DNA of 64,000 nt from Pseudomonas sp. HN11 (GCF_021390155.1 NZ_CP089985.1:5659501-5723500); one strand, 5' to 3'; counted from the stretch's first letter, positions 50,596 to 59,484 are shown. A program made the numbers and translations. The notes: generated by a model not told the origin, from the sequence alone.

Positions 50596-50716
50596 TTATC
50601 CACAACCTGATCCCCGCCATTTGTGCACAAGCTTTTGAAATTGCTCGTTTTTTGCTCAGATGCCAGAGAAGCCCGGCCGGTGTGGCATGGCGCCGGGTCT
50701 CTACAGGTTATCCACA
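50596..50716 (+). promoter_or_regulatory. Pair of perfect DnaA boxes in the rarD-gcvR gap
   Basis: The 9-mer TTATCCACA occurs at 50596-50604 and 50708-50716, same orientation, 112 bases apart, in a 223-base non-coding region. CTGTGG (50749) and TTTGTGCACAAG also lie there. This could be a DnaA titration or regulatory site; origin features such as an AT-rich unwinding element or dnaA/parAB genes are absent. Confidence 0.5.
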
Positions 50717-50755
50717 GGCCCATGCAAGATTTCCATGCATAACCCTGTGGGCAGA

Positions 50756-51268
50756 TCATTCCTCGTGGTGCAGTTCCACCATCAAGTCATCGGCCAGGGT
50801 TTCCAGGGACAACTGCAAGGTATCCAGGGATAACGCTGTCGGCACCTGCAACGACGCCTCGGCGGTAAACAACGGATCGCCGCTCATGGGCGCCGGGCGC
50901 ACATCGGTGCTCAGGCTCTCCAGGTTCACGCCCTGCTTGCTCAGCAGCGCCGTGATCTCGCGCACAATGCCCGCACGGTCATTGCCCACCAGCGTCATCA
51001 TGATCGATTTGGAAGCCGAGGCCTGCCCGCTGCTGCCCTCGCCCACCAGCACACGAATGCCATGGGTGGATAAATCCTCCAGCGCCCCGACCAACGCCTG
51101 ACGGTTCTCTGTAGGCACGCCGACCCGCAGGATCCCGGCAAACTGCCCGGCCATGTGCGCCATGCGGCTTTCCAGCCAGTTGCCACCGTGGGCGGCGATG
51201 TTCTGCGCGATGCGTTCAACAAGGCCGGGTTTGTCGGCAGCGATAATTGTGAGTACAAGATGGTCCAT
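50756..51268 (-). CDS. GcvR-like glycine cleavage repressor family protein (two ACT domains)
   Basis: A 170-residue protein made of two ACT domains: an N-terminal one (DHLVLTIIAADKPGLVERIA) and a second one (SIMMTLVGNDRAGIVREITAL). This is the architecture of GcvR, which in E. coli restrains the activator GcvA in response to glycine. Whether it does that in Pseudomonas is not shown. It is divergent from glcB, with a 267-base shared upstream region. It ends within the region that holds the DnaA boxes. Confidence 0.88.
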   Translation of the reverse strand: MDHLVLTIIAADKPGLVERIAQNIAAHGGNWLESRMAHMAGQFAGILRVGVPTENRQALVGALEDLSTHGIRVLVGEGSSGQASASKSIMMTLVGNDRAGIVREITALLSKQGVNLESLSTDVRPAPMSGDPLFTAEASLQVPTALSLDTLQLSLETLADDLMVELHHEE

Positions 51269-51460
51269 GGCAACGCCCTCAGGAATTCAATCTACAAGGT
51301 GGACCGGAAGGCCCTCGATAACAAATCGTGTACCATTTTTATATTTATCTGGAACAATCCAATAGTTTTTTGAGAACATCCGGTTCTCCGCTGTGACCGT
51401 ACGACCAAAGTGGGTCGCTAAACGACGTATTTAGTCTAATTTTCACAACCGCAAGTCATC

Positions 51461-51488
51461 ATGTAGTATGCCCAACCGTGCACTACAT
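51461..51488 (+). promoter_or_regulatory. Inverted repeat ATGTAGT-N14-ACTACAT upstream of glcB
   Basis: Perfect 7-bp arms (51461-51467 and 51482-51488), 47 bases before the glcB start. They may be an operator for an unknown regulator of malate synthase. Confidence 0.45.
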
Positions 51489-51535
51489 AATGAACATCTG
51501 AAAAAGCGCATAAGCTCCGCAGAGTGAGGCAAGCA

Positions 51536-53713
51536 ATGACTGAACACGTTCAAGTCGGTGGCCTGCAGGTCGCCAAAGTCCTGTTCGACTTCGTGAACAA
51601 CGAAGCCATTCCCGGCACCGGCATTACTGCCGACCAGTTCTGGGCCGGTGCCGACAAGGTCATCCACGACCTGGCACCGAAGAACAAAGCCCTACTCGCC
51701 AAACGCGACGATTTCCAAGCGCGGATCGATACCTGGCACCAGACCCACGCAGGCCAGGCGCACGACCCGGTGGCTTACAAAGCCTTCCTGCAAGATATTG
51801 GATACCTGCTGCCAGAAGCCGCGGATTTCCAGGCCACGACCCAAAACGTCGATGACGAGATCGCTCGCATGGCCGGCCCGCAGCTGGTGGTGCCGGTGAT
51901 GAATGCCCGTTTCGCCCTCAACGCCTCGAATGCGCGCTGGGGCTCGCTGTACGACGCGCTGTATGGCACCGATGCCATCAGCGAAGCCGACGGTGCCGAA
52001 AAGGGCCAGGGCTACAACAAGGTGCGCGGCGACAAGGTCATCGCCTTCGCCCGCGCCTTTCTCGATGAGGCCGCACCGCTCAGCGCCGGCAGCCACGCCG
52101 ATTCGACCGGCTACAAGATCGTCGACGGCACGCTGATCGTCAGCCTCAAGGGCGGCAGCAACAGCGGCCTGCGCGATGACGCACAGTTGATCGGTTTCCA
52201 GGGCCCTGCGGCGGAGCCGATTGCGATCCTGCTGAAACACAATGGCCTGCACTTCGAAATCCAGATCGACGCCAGCACCCCGGTCGGCCAGACCGACGCC
52301 GCCGGCGTCAAAGATGTGCTGATGGAAGCCGCGCTGACCACCATCATGGACTGCGAAGACTCCGTCGCCGCCGTCGATGCCGACGACAAAGTGGTGATCT
52401 ACCGCAACTGGCTCGGCCTAATGAAGGGCGACCTGGCCGAAGAAGTGGCCAAGGGCGGCAAGACCTTCACTCGCACCATGAACCCCGACCGCGTTTATAC
52501 CGGTGTGGATGGCCAGGACGTCACGCTGCACGGTCGTTCGCTGTTGTTCGTGCGCAATGTGGGTCATCTGATGACCATTGACGCGATCCTCGACAAAGAC
52601 GGCAACGAAGTACCGGAAGGCATTCTCGATGGGCTGATCACCAGCCTCGCGGCTATCCACAGCCTCAACGGCAACAACAGCCGCAAGAACAGCCGCAGCG
52701 GTTCCGTGTACATCGTTAAACCAAAGATGCACGGCCCGGAAGAAGCCGCGTTCACCAACGAGCTTTTCGGCCGCATCGAAGACGTGCTGAACCTGCCGCG
52801 TAACACGCTGAAAGTCGGGATCATGGACGAGGAGCGCCGCACCACGGTCAACCTCAAGGCCTGCATCAAGGCGGCCAGCGAGCGCGTGGTGTTTATCAAT
52901 ACCGGCTTCCTCGACCGTACCGGCGACGAGATCCACACCTCGATGGAAGCCGGCGCAATGGTGCGCAAGGCCGCGATGAAGGCGGAAAAATGGATCGGCG
53001 CCTACGAAAACTGGAACGTCGATATCGGTTTGAGTACCGGCCTGCAAGGTCGCGCGCAAATCGGTAAAGGCATGTGGGCCATGCCCGACCTGATGGCGGC
53101 GATGCTTGAACAGAAAATCGCCCACCCATTGGCAGGCGCCAACACTGCCTGGGTGCCGTCGCCGACCGCGGCTGCGCTGCACGCGTTGCACTACCACAAG
53201 GTCGATGTATTCGCCCGCCAGGCCGAGTTGACTAAGCGCGAGCGTGCGTCGGTGGACGACATCCTGACGATTCCTCTGGCCAGCAACACCGATTGGTCTG
53301 ACGAAGAAATCCGCAACGAGCTGGACAACAACGCCCAGGGCATCCTTGGCTATGTAGTGCGCTGGATCGACCAGGGTGTCGGCTGCTCGAAAGTGCCGGA
53401 CATCAACGACGTGGGCCTGATGGAAGACCGCGCCACCCTGCGCATCTCCAGCCAGCACATCGCCAACTGGCTGCGCCACGGCATCGTCACTGAAGCCCAA
53501 GTGATGGAAAGCCTCAAGCGCATGGCGCCGGTGGTGGACCGTCAGAATGCCGGGGATACGTTGTATCGCCCGCTGGCACCGGATTTCGACAGCAACATCG
53601 CGTTCCAGGCAGCGGTGGAGTTGGTGATTGAAGGGACGAAGCAGCCGAATGGCTATACCGAGCCGGTGTTGCACCGTCGGCGTCGGGAGTTCAAGGCCAG
53701 GAATGGTCTGTAA
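51536..53713 (+). CDS. glcB: Malate synthase G
   Basis: Condenses glyoxylate with acetyl-CoA to malate, the second step of the glyoxylate shunt. At 725 residues it is the G isoform. Typical segments are [20 protein letters not shown], the loop GLMKGDL and [21 protein letters not shown] chose ATG 51536 with GAGG nine bases upstream ([12 protein letters not shown]); an upstream ATG at 51524 is in frame. A strong terminator follows at 53729. It pairs functionally with isocitrate lyase encoded elsewhere and with fatty-acid use by the acyl-CoA dehydrogenases in this window. Confidence 0.97.
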   Translation: MTEHVQVGGLQVAKVLFDFVNNEAIPGTGITADQFWAGADKVIHDLAPKNKALLAKRDDFQARIDTWHQTHAGQAHDPVAYKAFLQDIGYLLPEAADFQATTQNVDDEIARMAGPQLVVPVMNARFALNASNARWGSLYDALYGTDAISEADGAEKGQGYNKVRGDKVIAFARAFLDEAAPLSAGSHADSTGYKIVDGTLIVSLKGGSNSGLRDDAQLIGFQGPAAEPIAILLKHNGLHFEIQIDASTPVGQTDAAGVKDVLMEAALTTIMDCEDSVAAVDADDKVVIYRNWLGLMKGDLAEEVAKGGKTFTRTMNPDRVYTGVDGQDVTLHGRSLLFVRNVGHLMTIDAILDKDGNEVPEGILDGLITSLAAIHSLNGNNSRKNSRSGSVYIVKPKMHGPEEAAFTNELFGRIEDVLNLPRNTLKVGIMDEERRTTVNLKACIKAASERVVFINTGFLDRTGDEIHTSMEAGAMVRKAAMKAEKWIGAYENWNVDIGLSTGLQGRAQIGKGMWAMPDLMAAMLEQKIAHPLAGANTAWVPSPTAAALHALHYHKVDVFARQAELTKRERASVDDILTIPLASNTDWSDEEIRNELDNNAQGILGYVVRWIDQGVGCSKVPDINDVGLMEDRATLRISSQHIANWLRHGIVTEAQVMESLKRMAPVVDRQNAGDTLYRPLAPDFDSNIAFQAAVELVIEGTKQPNGYTEPVLHRRRREFKARNGL

Positions 53714-53728
53714 TTAATCGCGTATATG

Positions 53729-53762
53729 AAAAAGCCCTGGTCGAGTGACCAGGGCTTTTTCA
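53729..53762 (+). terminator. Strong bidirectional terminator after glcB
   Basis: AAAGCCCTGGTC (53731-53742) and GACCAGGGCTTT (53747-53758) form a perfect 12-bp stem with loop GAGT and TTTTT after. The A-run on the left makes it work for the convergent gene too. Confidence 0.95.
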
Positions 53763-53781
53763 TTTATAGATGTCACGCGGA

Positions 53782-54222
53782 CTATTCATCGTTAGAAGAG
53801 ACTGAAAGTTCTCCGTCGATAACGACTATTTGGCCAGCATGCTCAAACGTAACGCCCTCCACCACCACATCATGTTTGAAGTACTGACCGCTGCGCTCTA
53901 CCTTCACAGTAAACTTGCCCGCTTTGATATGGCCAGCACCATATTGAACACCGTCGATATCGTTTAGATAAGCATATAGATCCGGAAACTCCCGGACGTG
54001 TGTCCCGGGCGGTAAGTCGTGTCCGTAATCAAAACTTCCGGCTAAGTAGTCACCATTTTCGTATGTCTTAGAATACCCGATCCACGAGAAGTACCCATAT
54101 GTCCCCGCCTCGATGGCATCAATTACCCCGTTCCGCGCAATAGTGAGCGCGGCCGAACCATGAGTGGTGGATTTAGCGTCCTGCAATTGCTTTTCATCGA
54201 TGGGCGTGTGCTTTGTGTTCAT
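53782..54222 (-). CDS. Orphan protein of unknown function, beta-rich, AT-shifted
   Basis: A 146-residue protein I cannot assign. It starts MNTKHTPIDEKQLQDAKSTT with a good SD (AGGAG). The middle has many aromatic and glycine residues (GYFSWIGYSKTYENGDYLAG and YGAGHIKAGKF), and the end reads FEHAGQIVVIDGELSVSS, suggesting a small beta-sandwich or lectin-like fold. There is no signal peptide and no cysteine. Its base and codon use is clearly more AT-rich than its neighbours (for example ATA, TTA and AGA-type codons), which suggests recent transfer. Neighbouring genes give no functional clue. Confidence 0.75.
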   Translation of the reverse strand: MNTKHTPIDEKQLQDAKSTTHGSAALTIARNGVIDAIEAGTYGYFSWIGYSKTYENGDYLAGSFDYGHDLPPGTHVREFPDLYAYLNDIDGVQYGAGHIKAGKFTVKVERSGQYFKHDVVVEGVTFEHAGQIVVIDGELSVSSNDE

Positions 54223-54354
54223 GGCAAAGCTCCTGTTCACGAAGTTTTGAAGTACTGAACACCGGTCAGTGCTCTCAAAATCAGTAAACAAGAGTCTTCA
54301 ATCGACCTCTACTGTGAAAGTTGACAGTTCTGAAACAAGATCGACCAACGGTCC

Positions 54355-54822
54355 CTACTGCCCCATCCCCAATTCCCGCTTCACCAACTTCGCCAACTTC
54401 ACGCTATCAATCGGTTTAAGTAGAAAGTCCACCACACTCAAATGCATCGCATCAATCACATCCGGCGCTTCGGCGTCCCCGGACATGATGATGATCGGCA
54501 GCGCCGCCCGAGTAGACTCACGCACTTGTCGGATCAGTTCCAGGCCATTGCTGGGCGCCATGCGCAGGTCGGTGATCAGCAAACCGATGGAGCTGCTCGA
54601 CTTCAACAAATCCCACGCCGCCTCACCACTGTCGGCGGTCATGCAGCGAATACCGTCCAGCCCCAGGATTTCCGCCAGCAGTTCGCGTGCGTCCTTGTCG
54701 TCGTCAACGATCAGCACGCGTTGTGGCGGTAAATCAGGTTCCAGCATCACAGCGCTCAGCGCCTCGCGCTCGGCATCACTCAAAATATCGTGGTCGGACA
54801 TACGGTTCTCAGCAGTTCTCAT
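54355..54822 (-). CDS. Stand-alone response regulator receiver protein
   Basis: A 155-residue protein with one REC domain (about residues 35-150) and no output domain. Acidic pocket VLIVDDDKDARE, phospho-acceptor Asp in LLITDLRMAP, Thr/Ser in IIMSGDAEAP and the conserved Lys in FLLKPID are all present. I chose ATG 54822 because GGGAG lies just upstream; ATG 54801 (MSDHDILSDAE) is an alternative. No histidine kinase is adjacent, so it must be served by a kinase encoded elsewhere. Confidence 0.9.
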   Translation of the reverse strand: MRTAENRMSDHDILSDAEREALSAVMLEPDLPPQRVLIVDDDKDARELLAEILGLDGIRCMTADSGEAAWDLLKSSSSIGLLITDLRMAPSNGLELIRQVRESTRAALPIIIMSGDAEAPDVIDAMHLSVVDFLLKPIDSVKLAKLVKRELGMGQ

Positions 54823-55008
54823 CAATCTCCCAGCACACTCGTCAGACATCTGCGGAAGGGCGATCAATGTGCACTTCGTCGGAAAGTTTGCCTAGTGGGC
54901 GTTCTACGGGTTTTGCACGATAGTCGTGTAAGGTTTTTCCCTAGGTGTGCGCCCTTTGTATCGACCTAGACTTACGTCCAATGGGCACCCGCTGTGCAGG
55001 AGTCGACC

Positions 55009-55050
55009 ATGAGGGACGATAACGACAAAAAAATGCGGTCATTGTTATGA
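55009..55050 (+). CDS. Putative 13-residue leader peptide coupled to the CBS/nucleotidyltransferase gene
   Basis: ATG 55009 has a good SD (AGGAG at 54998-55002, six-base spacer) and encodes MRDDNDKKMRSLL, then TGA at 55048-55050. The stop overlaps the ATG of the next gene (55047) in ATGA. The downstream gene has no recognisable SD of its own, so translation of this short frame may be what brings ribosomes to it. No expression evidence. Confidence 0.5.
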   Translation: MRDDNDKKMRSLL

Positions 55051-56969
55051 GTAAAGCTGATGCCTTCGCCCAGGCGGGGAAAACTGCTGTGTTGCAAAAT
55101 ATCCACGGCACCCTGCAGTTCCTGCAACGCTTCCCGCCATTCAATCAGATGGAAAACGCTCACCTGGCGTTTTTGGTGGAACAGTGCCAGTTACGCTTCT
55201 ATGGCCCCGGCGACAGCATTCTCAAACCGTCGGGCGGGCCGGTGGAACACTTTTATATCGTCAAGCAGGGACGCGTCGTGGGCGAGCGGCCTGACAGTGC
55301 CGAGACCACCTTTGAAATCACTACGGGCGAATGCTTCCCCCTCGCTGCGCTGCTGGGCGAACGGGCGACCCGCACCGAACACAAGGCCGCCGAAGATACC
55401 TTCTGCCTGCAACTGAACAAGCCGGCGTTCATCAAGCTGTTCGCGCTGTCCGGCCCGTTTCGCGATTTTGCCCTGCGTGGCGTCAGTAGCCTGTTGGATC
55501 AGGTGAACCAGCAGGTACAACAAAAAGCCGTGGAAACCCTCGGCACTCAATATTCCCTGAACACGCGTCTCGGCGAATTGGCCATGCGCCATCCGGTGAC
55601 TTGCAGCCCAGCCACGCCGCTGCGCGAAGCCGTCACACTGATGCATGAACAACAGGTGGGCAGCATCGTAATCGTCGATGAGCACAAAGCGCCCCTGGGG
55701 ATTTTCACCCTGCGCGACCTACGCCAAGTGGTGGCCGATGGCACCAGCGATTTCAGCCAGGGCATCGAAGGGCATATGACCCAGGCGCCCTTTTTCCTGA
55801 CCCCCGACCACAGCGCCTTCGACGCGGCTATCGCGATGACCGAACGGCATATTGCCCATGTGTGCCTGGTCAAGGACCAGCGCCTGTGCGGCGTGGTGTC
55901 CGAGCGCGACCTGTTTTCCCTGCAACGGGTGGACCTGGTGCACCTGGCGCGCACCATCCGCAATGCACCGCGCGTGGACAATCTAGTGGCGATTCGCGGC
56001 GAAATTGGCCAGTTGGTCGAACGGATGCTGGCCCATGGCGCCTCGTCCACCCAGATCACCCACATCATTACGCTGCTCAACGATCACACCGTGTGCCGGG
56101 TCATCGAGCTGACCCTGGCCGAAAAAGGCGACCCCGGCGTGTCGTTCAGTTGGTTGTGTTTTGGCAGCGAAGGCCGCCGCGAGCAGACGCTGTACACCGA
56201 CCAGGACAACGGCATTCTGTTTGACGCCAAGGACGCGGCCGAAGCCGCAGAGATCCGAGGCCGGTTATTGCCGCTGGCGCAGCAGATCAATCAGAGTCTT
56301 GCCCTGTGCGGGTTCAGCCTGTGCAAAGGCAACATCATGGCCGGCAACCCGGAGCTGTGCTTGTCGCGGGCGGAATGGGCACGGCGGTTTGCGGCGTTTA
56401 TCCGCGAGGCGACGCCGGAGAATCTGCTGGGTTCCAGCATCTATTTCGATCTGCGTGTGGTGTGGGGCGATGAACGTGGCTGCGAGCAATTGCGCCAAGG
56501 CATCCTGGATCAGGTCGCGGACAACCGACTGTTCCAACGCATGCTGGCCGAAAACGCGTTGCGCCAGCGGCCACCGGTGGGACGTTTTCGAGAGTTTGTA
56601 CTGACGCGCAAAGGCAGCGAAAAAGCCACGCTGGATCTCAAGGTGCAAGGCCTGACACCGTTTGTGGATGGCGCACGCCTGCTGGCCCTGGCTAATGGCA
56701 TCCACGCCAACAATACCCTGGAGCGGTTGCGCCAACTGGTGGTCAAGGAGGTCATTGAGCCCCTGGACGGCGCTGCGTATGAAGAGGCCTACCACTTTAT
56801 CCAGCAGACCCGCATGCAACAGCACCAACTGCAAACCCGCGAGAACCAGCCGTACTCCAACCGTGTCGACCCCGAGCGCCTCAACCATCTGGACCGGCGC
56901 ATCCTGCGTGAATCCCTGCGCCAGGCCCAACGCCTGCAAAGCAGCCTGACATTGCGGTATCAGCTGTGA
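55047..56969 (+). CDS. Putative signal-transduction protein: cNMP-binding, CBS pair and DUF294 nucleotidyltransferase
   Basis: A 640-residue cytoplasmic protein. A cNMP-binding-like domain (about 20-140) precedes two CBS domains (about 175-295), and a DUF294 nucleotidyltransferase follows with GSEGRREQTLYTDQDNG, then a C-terminal helical domain (DUF294_C). The nucleotidyltransferase resembles GlnD/adenylyltransferase cores, but the reaction is not known. In P. aeruginosa the homologue (PA3233) sits with an exonuclease and the acetate permease ActP; here the pair stands without actP. The start has no SD but overlaps the stop of a short upstream frame. Confidence 0.88.
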   Translation: MSKADAFAQAGKTAVLQNIHGTLQFLQRFPPFNQMENAHLAFLVEQCQLRFYGPGDSILKPSGGPVEHFYIVKQGRVVGERPDSAETTFEITTGECFPLAALLGERATRTEHKAAEDTFCLQLNKPAFIKLFALSGPFRDFALRGVSSLLDQVNQQVQQKAVETLGTQYSLNTRLGELAMRHPVTCSPATPLREAVTLMHEQQVGSIVIVDEHKAPLGIFTLRDLRQVVADGTSDFSQGIEGHMTQAPFFLTPDHSAFDAAIAMTERHIAHVCLVKDQRLCGVVSERDLFSLQRVDLVHLARTIRNAPRVDNLVAIRGEIGQLVERMLAHGASSTQITHIITLLNDHTVCRVIELTLAEKGDPGVSFSWLCFGSEGRREQTLYTDQDNGILFDAKDAAEAAEIRGRLLPLAQQINQSLALCGFSLCKGNIMAGNPELCLSRAEWARRFAAFIREATPENLLGSSIYFDLRVVWGDERGCEQLRQGILDQVADNRLFQRMLAENALRQRPPVGRFREFVLTRKGSEKATLDLKVQGLTPFVDGARLLALANGIHANNTLERLRQLVVKEVIEPLDGAAYEEAYHFIQQTRMQQHQLQTRENQPYSNRVDPERLNHLDRRILRESLRQAQRLQSSLTLRYQL

Positions 56970-57673
56970 GCTTGTTCAATTGGCTGCGTAAGAAAAAGCC
57001 GGGGCTCGACAGCGCGCAGCAACAGCGCCTGGCGCAACTGCGCGCACCCACGCCACTGGGCAACGACCCCCTGCGCAACCAGCGTTGGGTGGTGCTGGAC
57101 CTGGAAACCAGCGGCCTCAACCTCAATCGTGACCAGGTGCTGTCCATCGGCGCGGTGGTGATCGAGGATGGGGCGGTTGATTTCTCACAACTGTTCGAAC
57201 GCACACTGCAACGGGCTGAAACCAAACTCAGCCCCAGCGTGTTGATCCACGGACTCGGGCCCAGTGCGATTGCCGCCGGCAGCGATCCGGTGGAAGCGCT
57301 ACTGGACTTCATGACGTTTGTCGGCGACAGCCCATTGCTGGCCTTTCATGCACCGTTCGACCAACACATGTTGTGCCGGGCGCTTAGAGACAGCCTGGGT
57401 TATCGCCTAACGCATCCGTTTCTCGATGTTGCCGACATCGCCCCGCTGCTGTGCCCCGAGGCACATATCCGCGAAGCCGGGCTAGACGACTGGATCAACT
57501 ATTTCCATTTGCACGTAGGTGAACGCCATCACGCCAGCGCCGATGCCCTGGCCACGGCGGAGCTGATGCTGATCCTGTTCAACCGCGCGCGCCAGCAGCA
57601 CATCGACACACCGCAGGCGTTGCAGGAGCGTTTGAGCCAATGGAAACGGCGTAAACACGCGCCATCGTTTTAA
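56966..57673 (+). CDS. 3'-5' exonuclease, DnaQ/epsilon family (DEDDh)
   Basis: A 235-residue exonuclease of the DNA polymerase III epsilon-like group. ExoI is VVLDLETSGL (Asp45, Glu47), ExoII lies in LAFHAPFDQHML, and ExoIII is the HHASADALATAEL segment with His and Asp. The start is GTG 56966, overlapping the previous stop in GTGA, so it is made with the CBS/nucleotidyltransferase protein. Substrate could be DNA or RNA; the link to the nucleotidyltransferase is unexplained. The 3' end is 100 bases before the sigma factor gene. Confidence 0.9.
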   Translation: MSLFNWLRKKKPGLDSAQQQRLAQLRAPTPLGNDPLRNQRWVVLDLETSGLNLNRDQVLSIGAVVIEDGAVDFSQLFERTLQRAETKLSPSVLIHGLGPSAIAAGSDPVEALLDFMTFVGDSPLLAFHAPFDQHMLCRALRDSLGYRLTHPFLDVADIAPLLCPEAHIREAGLDDWINYFHLHVGERHHASADALATAELMLILFNRARQQHIDTPQALQERLSQWKRRKHAPSF

Positions 57674-57726
57674 TGTCATCTCCCGACAGACGCTAATTGC
57701 ACACACCTTACGGCTCTGACACAATC

Positions 57727-57745
57727 GCGAATAATTCTCGTTATT
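57727..57745 (+). promoter_or_regulatory. Fur-box-like site before the iron sigma factor gene
   Basis: The 19 bases from 57727, containing AATAATTCTCGTTATT, match the Fur consensus GATAATGATAATCATTATC at 12 of 19 positions. It lies 29 bases before the TTG start of the ECF sigma gene, where Fur repression is expected. The motif ATTCTCGTT recurs at 59431 before the receptor gene. Confidence 0.65.
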
Positions 57746-57773
57746 TTAAACATCCTGTTTACTTGGTGATGCC

Positions 57774-58292
57774 TTGTCGTCGATCCAGAACCCACACAGT
57801 GAGCTTGTTGGCGCGTTGTATCGCGACCATCGTGGCTGGCTGCTGGCCTGGCTCCGACGCAACGTCGCCTGTCCAAGCCGCGCCGAAGACCTGAGCCAGG
57901 ACACCTTCATGCGCCTGCTGGGCCGTGACGAGTTGCGCGCCCCCCGAGAACCCCGTGCATTTCTGATCGCGATCGCCAAAGGCCTGCTGTTCGATTACTT
58001 CCGTCGCGCAGCTCTGGAACAGGCCTACCTCACCGAACTGATGCTGATCCCGGAAAGCGAACATCCGTCGCCGGAAGAACAGCAACTGATCATCGAAGAC
58101 CTCAAGGCCATCGACCGCCTGCTCGGCAAGCTGTCGAGCAAGGCCCGCGCCGCTTTCCTTTATAACCGCCTCGACGGCATGGGCCACGCAGATATCGCCC
58201 AGCGCCTCGGCGTGTCGGTGCCCCGCGTGCGCCAGTACCTGGCCCAGGGCATTCGCCAGTGCTACGTCGCGCTGTATGGCGAGCCGCAGTGA
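57774..58292 (+). CDS. fiuI: FecI-type ECF sigma factor (FiuI-like)
   Basis: A 172-residue iron-starvation ECF sigma factor. Region 2 has LLAWLRRNVACPSRAEDLSQ and the DYFRR motif, and region 4 has ARAAFLYNRLDGMGHADIAQ followed by RLGVSVPRVRQYL. The start is TTG 57774, after GGTGAT; there is no better in-frame start. The order sigma, anti-sigma, receptor and the 3' neighbours of glcB match P. aeruginosa fiuI-fiuR-fiuA, so I use those names. A Fur-like box precedes it. The stop overlaps fiuR in GTGA. Confidence 0.85.
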   Translation: MSSIQNPHSELVGALYRDHRGWLLAWLRRNVACPSRAEDLSQDTFMRLLGRDELRAPREPRAFLIAIAKGLLFDYFRRAALEQAYLTELMLIPESEHPSPEEQQLIIEDLKAIDRLLGKLSSKARAAFLYNRLDGMGHADIAQRLGVSVPRVRQYLAQGIRQCYVALYGEPQ

Positions 58293-59257
58293 CGGTGAAC
58301 CGTTCCAAACCGGTGTCGACCCGGGTGCTGGACGCGGCGATCGCCTGGCAGCTGTCCCTCGATTCGGGTGACGGCAGCGCGATCGAGCGTGAAGAGTTCG
58401 ATAAATGGCTGGCCAGCGATGAAGAGCACGCCCGCGCCTGGCGTCAGTTGGGCATGCTCGACCAGCGTTTCAGCGTGGCCTCGGGCCCGGCGCGGGCAGC
58501 ATTGCTGCAATCGCGTGAAGGCATTCGCCAGCGTGTGCGCAAGCTGGGCAGTGGACTGGCGAGTATCGCCGTGGTCATTGGCCTGGCGCTGTTTGCCGGT
58601 GAACGCTATGTGCCGTTCCACTATTGGCTGGCCGACCAACGCACCGCCACCGGCGAGCAGCGCACGCTGAAACTGGCGGACGGTACGCTGATCAACCTCA
58701 ACACCCACAGCGCCCTCGACGTGCGTTTTGATGAAAAACGCCGGCTGATCGTGTTGCAGGAAGGCGAGATTCTGGTCGAGACCGGCCACAACGATGCGCG
58801 CCCATTCTATGTGCAAACCCGCGACGGCAGCCTGCGGGCGCTGGGCACGCGGTTTATCGTCAAGCGCGAAGACGACGCCACGCGCTTGAGCGTGCTGCAA
58901 TCGGCGGTGGCCGCCCAACCAGAGGCGCTGCATCAGGAGCAAATCTTCAAGGAAGGCCAGCAAGTGCTGATGCGCAGCGACGGCCTCGGCCCGCTGCTTG
59001 CCGTAACCCCGACCACCGACGCCTGGACGCGCGGCATGCTGGTGGTGGACAACGCCCGCCTGGGCGATGTGATCAAGGAATTGAGCCGCTATCGCACCGG
59101 TTACCTGAGCGTGGATAAAAACGTGGCCGATCTGCGCGTCACCGGTAGCTTCCCGCTGCATGACACTACCTTGGCGCTCAACGCGCTGCTGCCGACCCTG
59201 CCGGTGCAGATCGAGCAGCACACGCCGTGGTGGGTGACGGTTAAGAGCAGGCCTTAG
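58289..59257 (+). CDS. fiuR: FecR-type anti-sigma factor (FiuR-like)
   Basis: A 322-residue inner-membrane regulator that holds the sigma factor until the receptor signals. The cytoplasmic part (residues 1-85) has WLASDEEHARAWRQLG, typical of DUF4880. One membrane segment (about 92-108, LASIAVVIGLALFAG) precedes the periplasmic FecR domain (about 115-215, with TLKLADGTLINLNTHSAL) and a C-terminal DUF4974-like domain. I chose GTG 58289, overlapping the sigma-factor stop in GTGA; a second GTG lies six bases on. Confidence 0.87.
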   Translation: MTVNRSKPVSTRVLDAAIAWQLSLDSGDGSAIEREEFDKWLASDEEHARAWRQLGMLDQRFSVASGPARAALLQSREGIRQRVRKLGSGLASIAVVIGLALFAGERYVPFHYWLADQRTATGEQRTLKLADGTLINLNTHSALDVRFDEKRRLIVLQEGEILVETGHNDARPFYVQTRDGSLRALGTRFIVKREDDATRLSVLQSAVAAQPEALHQEQIFKEGQQVLMRSDGLGPLLAVTPTTDAWTRGMLVVDNARLGDVIKELSRYRTGYLSVDKNVADLRVTGSFPLHDTTLALNALLPTLPVQIEQHTPWWVTVKSRP

Positions 59258-59279
59258 ATTGGCGGTGCCTTGGCTATCG

Positions 59280-59370
59280 CTTTCGCAGGCAAGCCAGCTC
59301 CCACCCTTGACCGCGTTTTACCTGAAAAAACACGGTCGAATGTGGGAGCCGGGCTTGCCCGCGAAGAGGC
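59280..59370 (+). repeat. REPIN between fiuR and fiuA
   Basis: The left arm (59282-59313) contains GGCAAGCCAGCTCCCACC and the right arm (59333-59365) contains GTGGGAGCCGGGCTTGCCC. The inverted arms also share TTGACCG and CGGTCGAA. It is a variant REP core with GCCTGC/GCCCGC in place of GCTCGC. It separates the receptor gene from the regulatory genes. Confidence 0.85.
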
Positions 59371-59484
59371 CCGCAAGAACACCTTAACGCCCCAGGGAAA
59401 AATATTTTCATCCTGCCCTATCACTTTTCGATTCTCGTTCGGCACCTAGGCAATTGCGAAATATTTCCATTCAGGAGCCGCCCT

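Noticed and set aside
50533..50755. Chromosomal origin or replication region because of DnaA boxes
   Set aside because: Only two boxes, no AT-rich unwinding element, and no dnaA, dnaN, gidA, parA or rep genes nearby.
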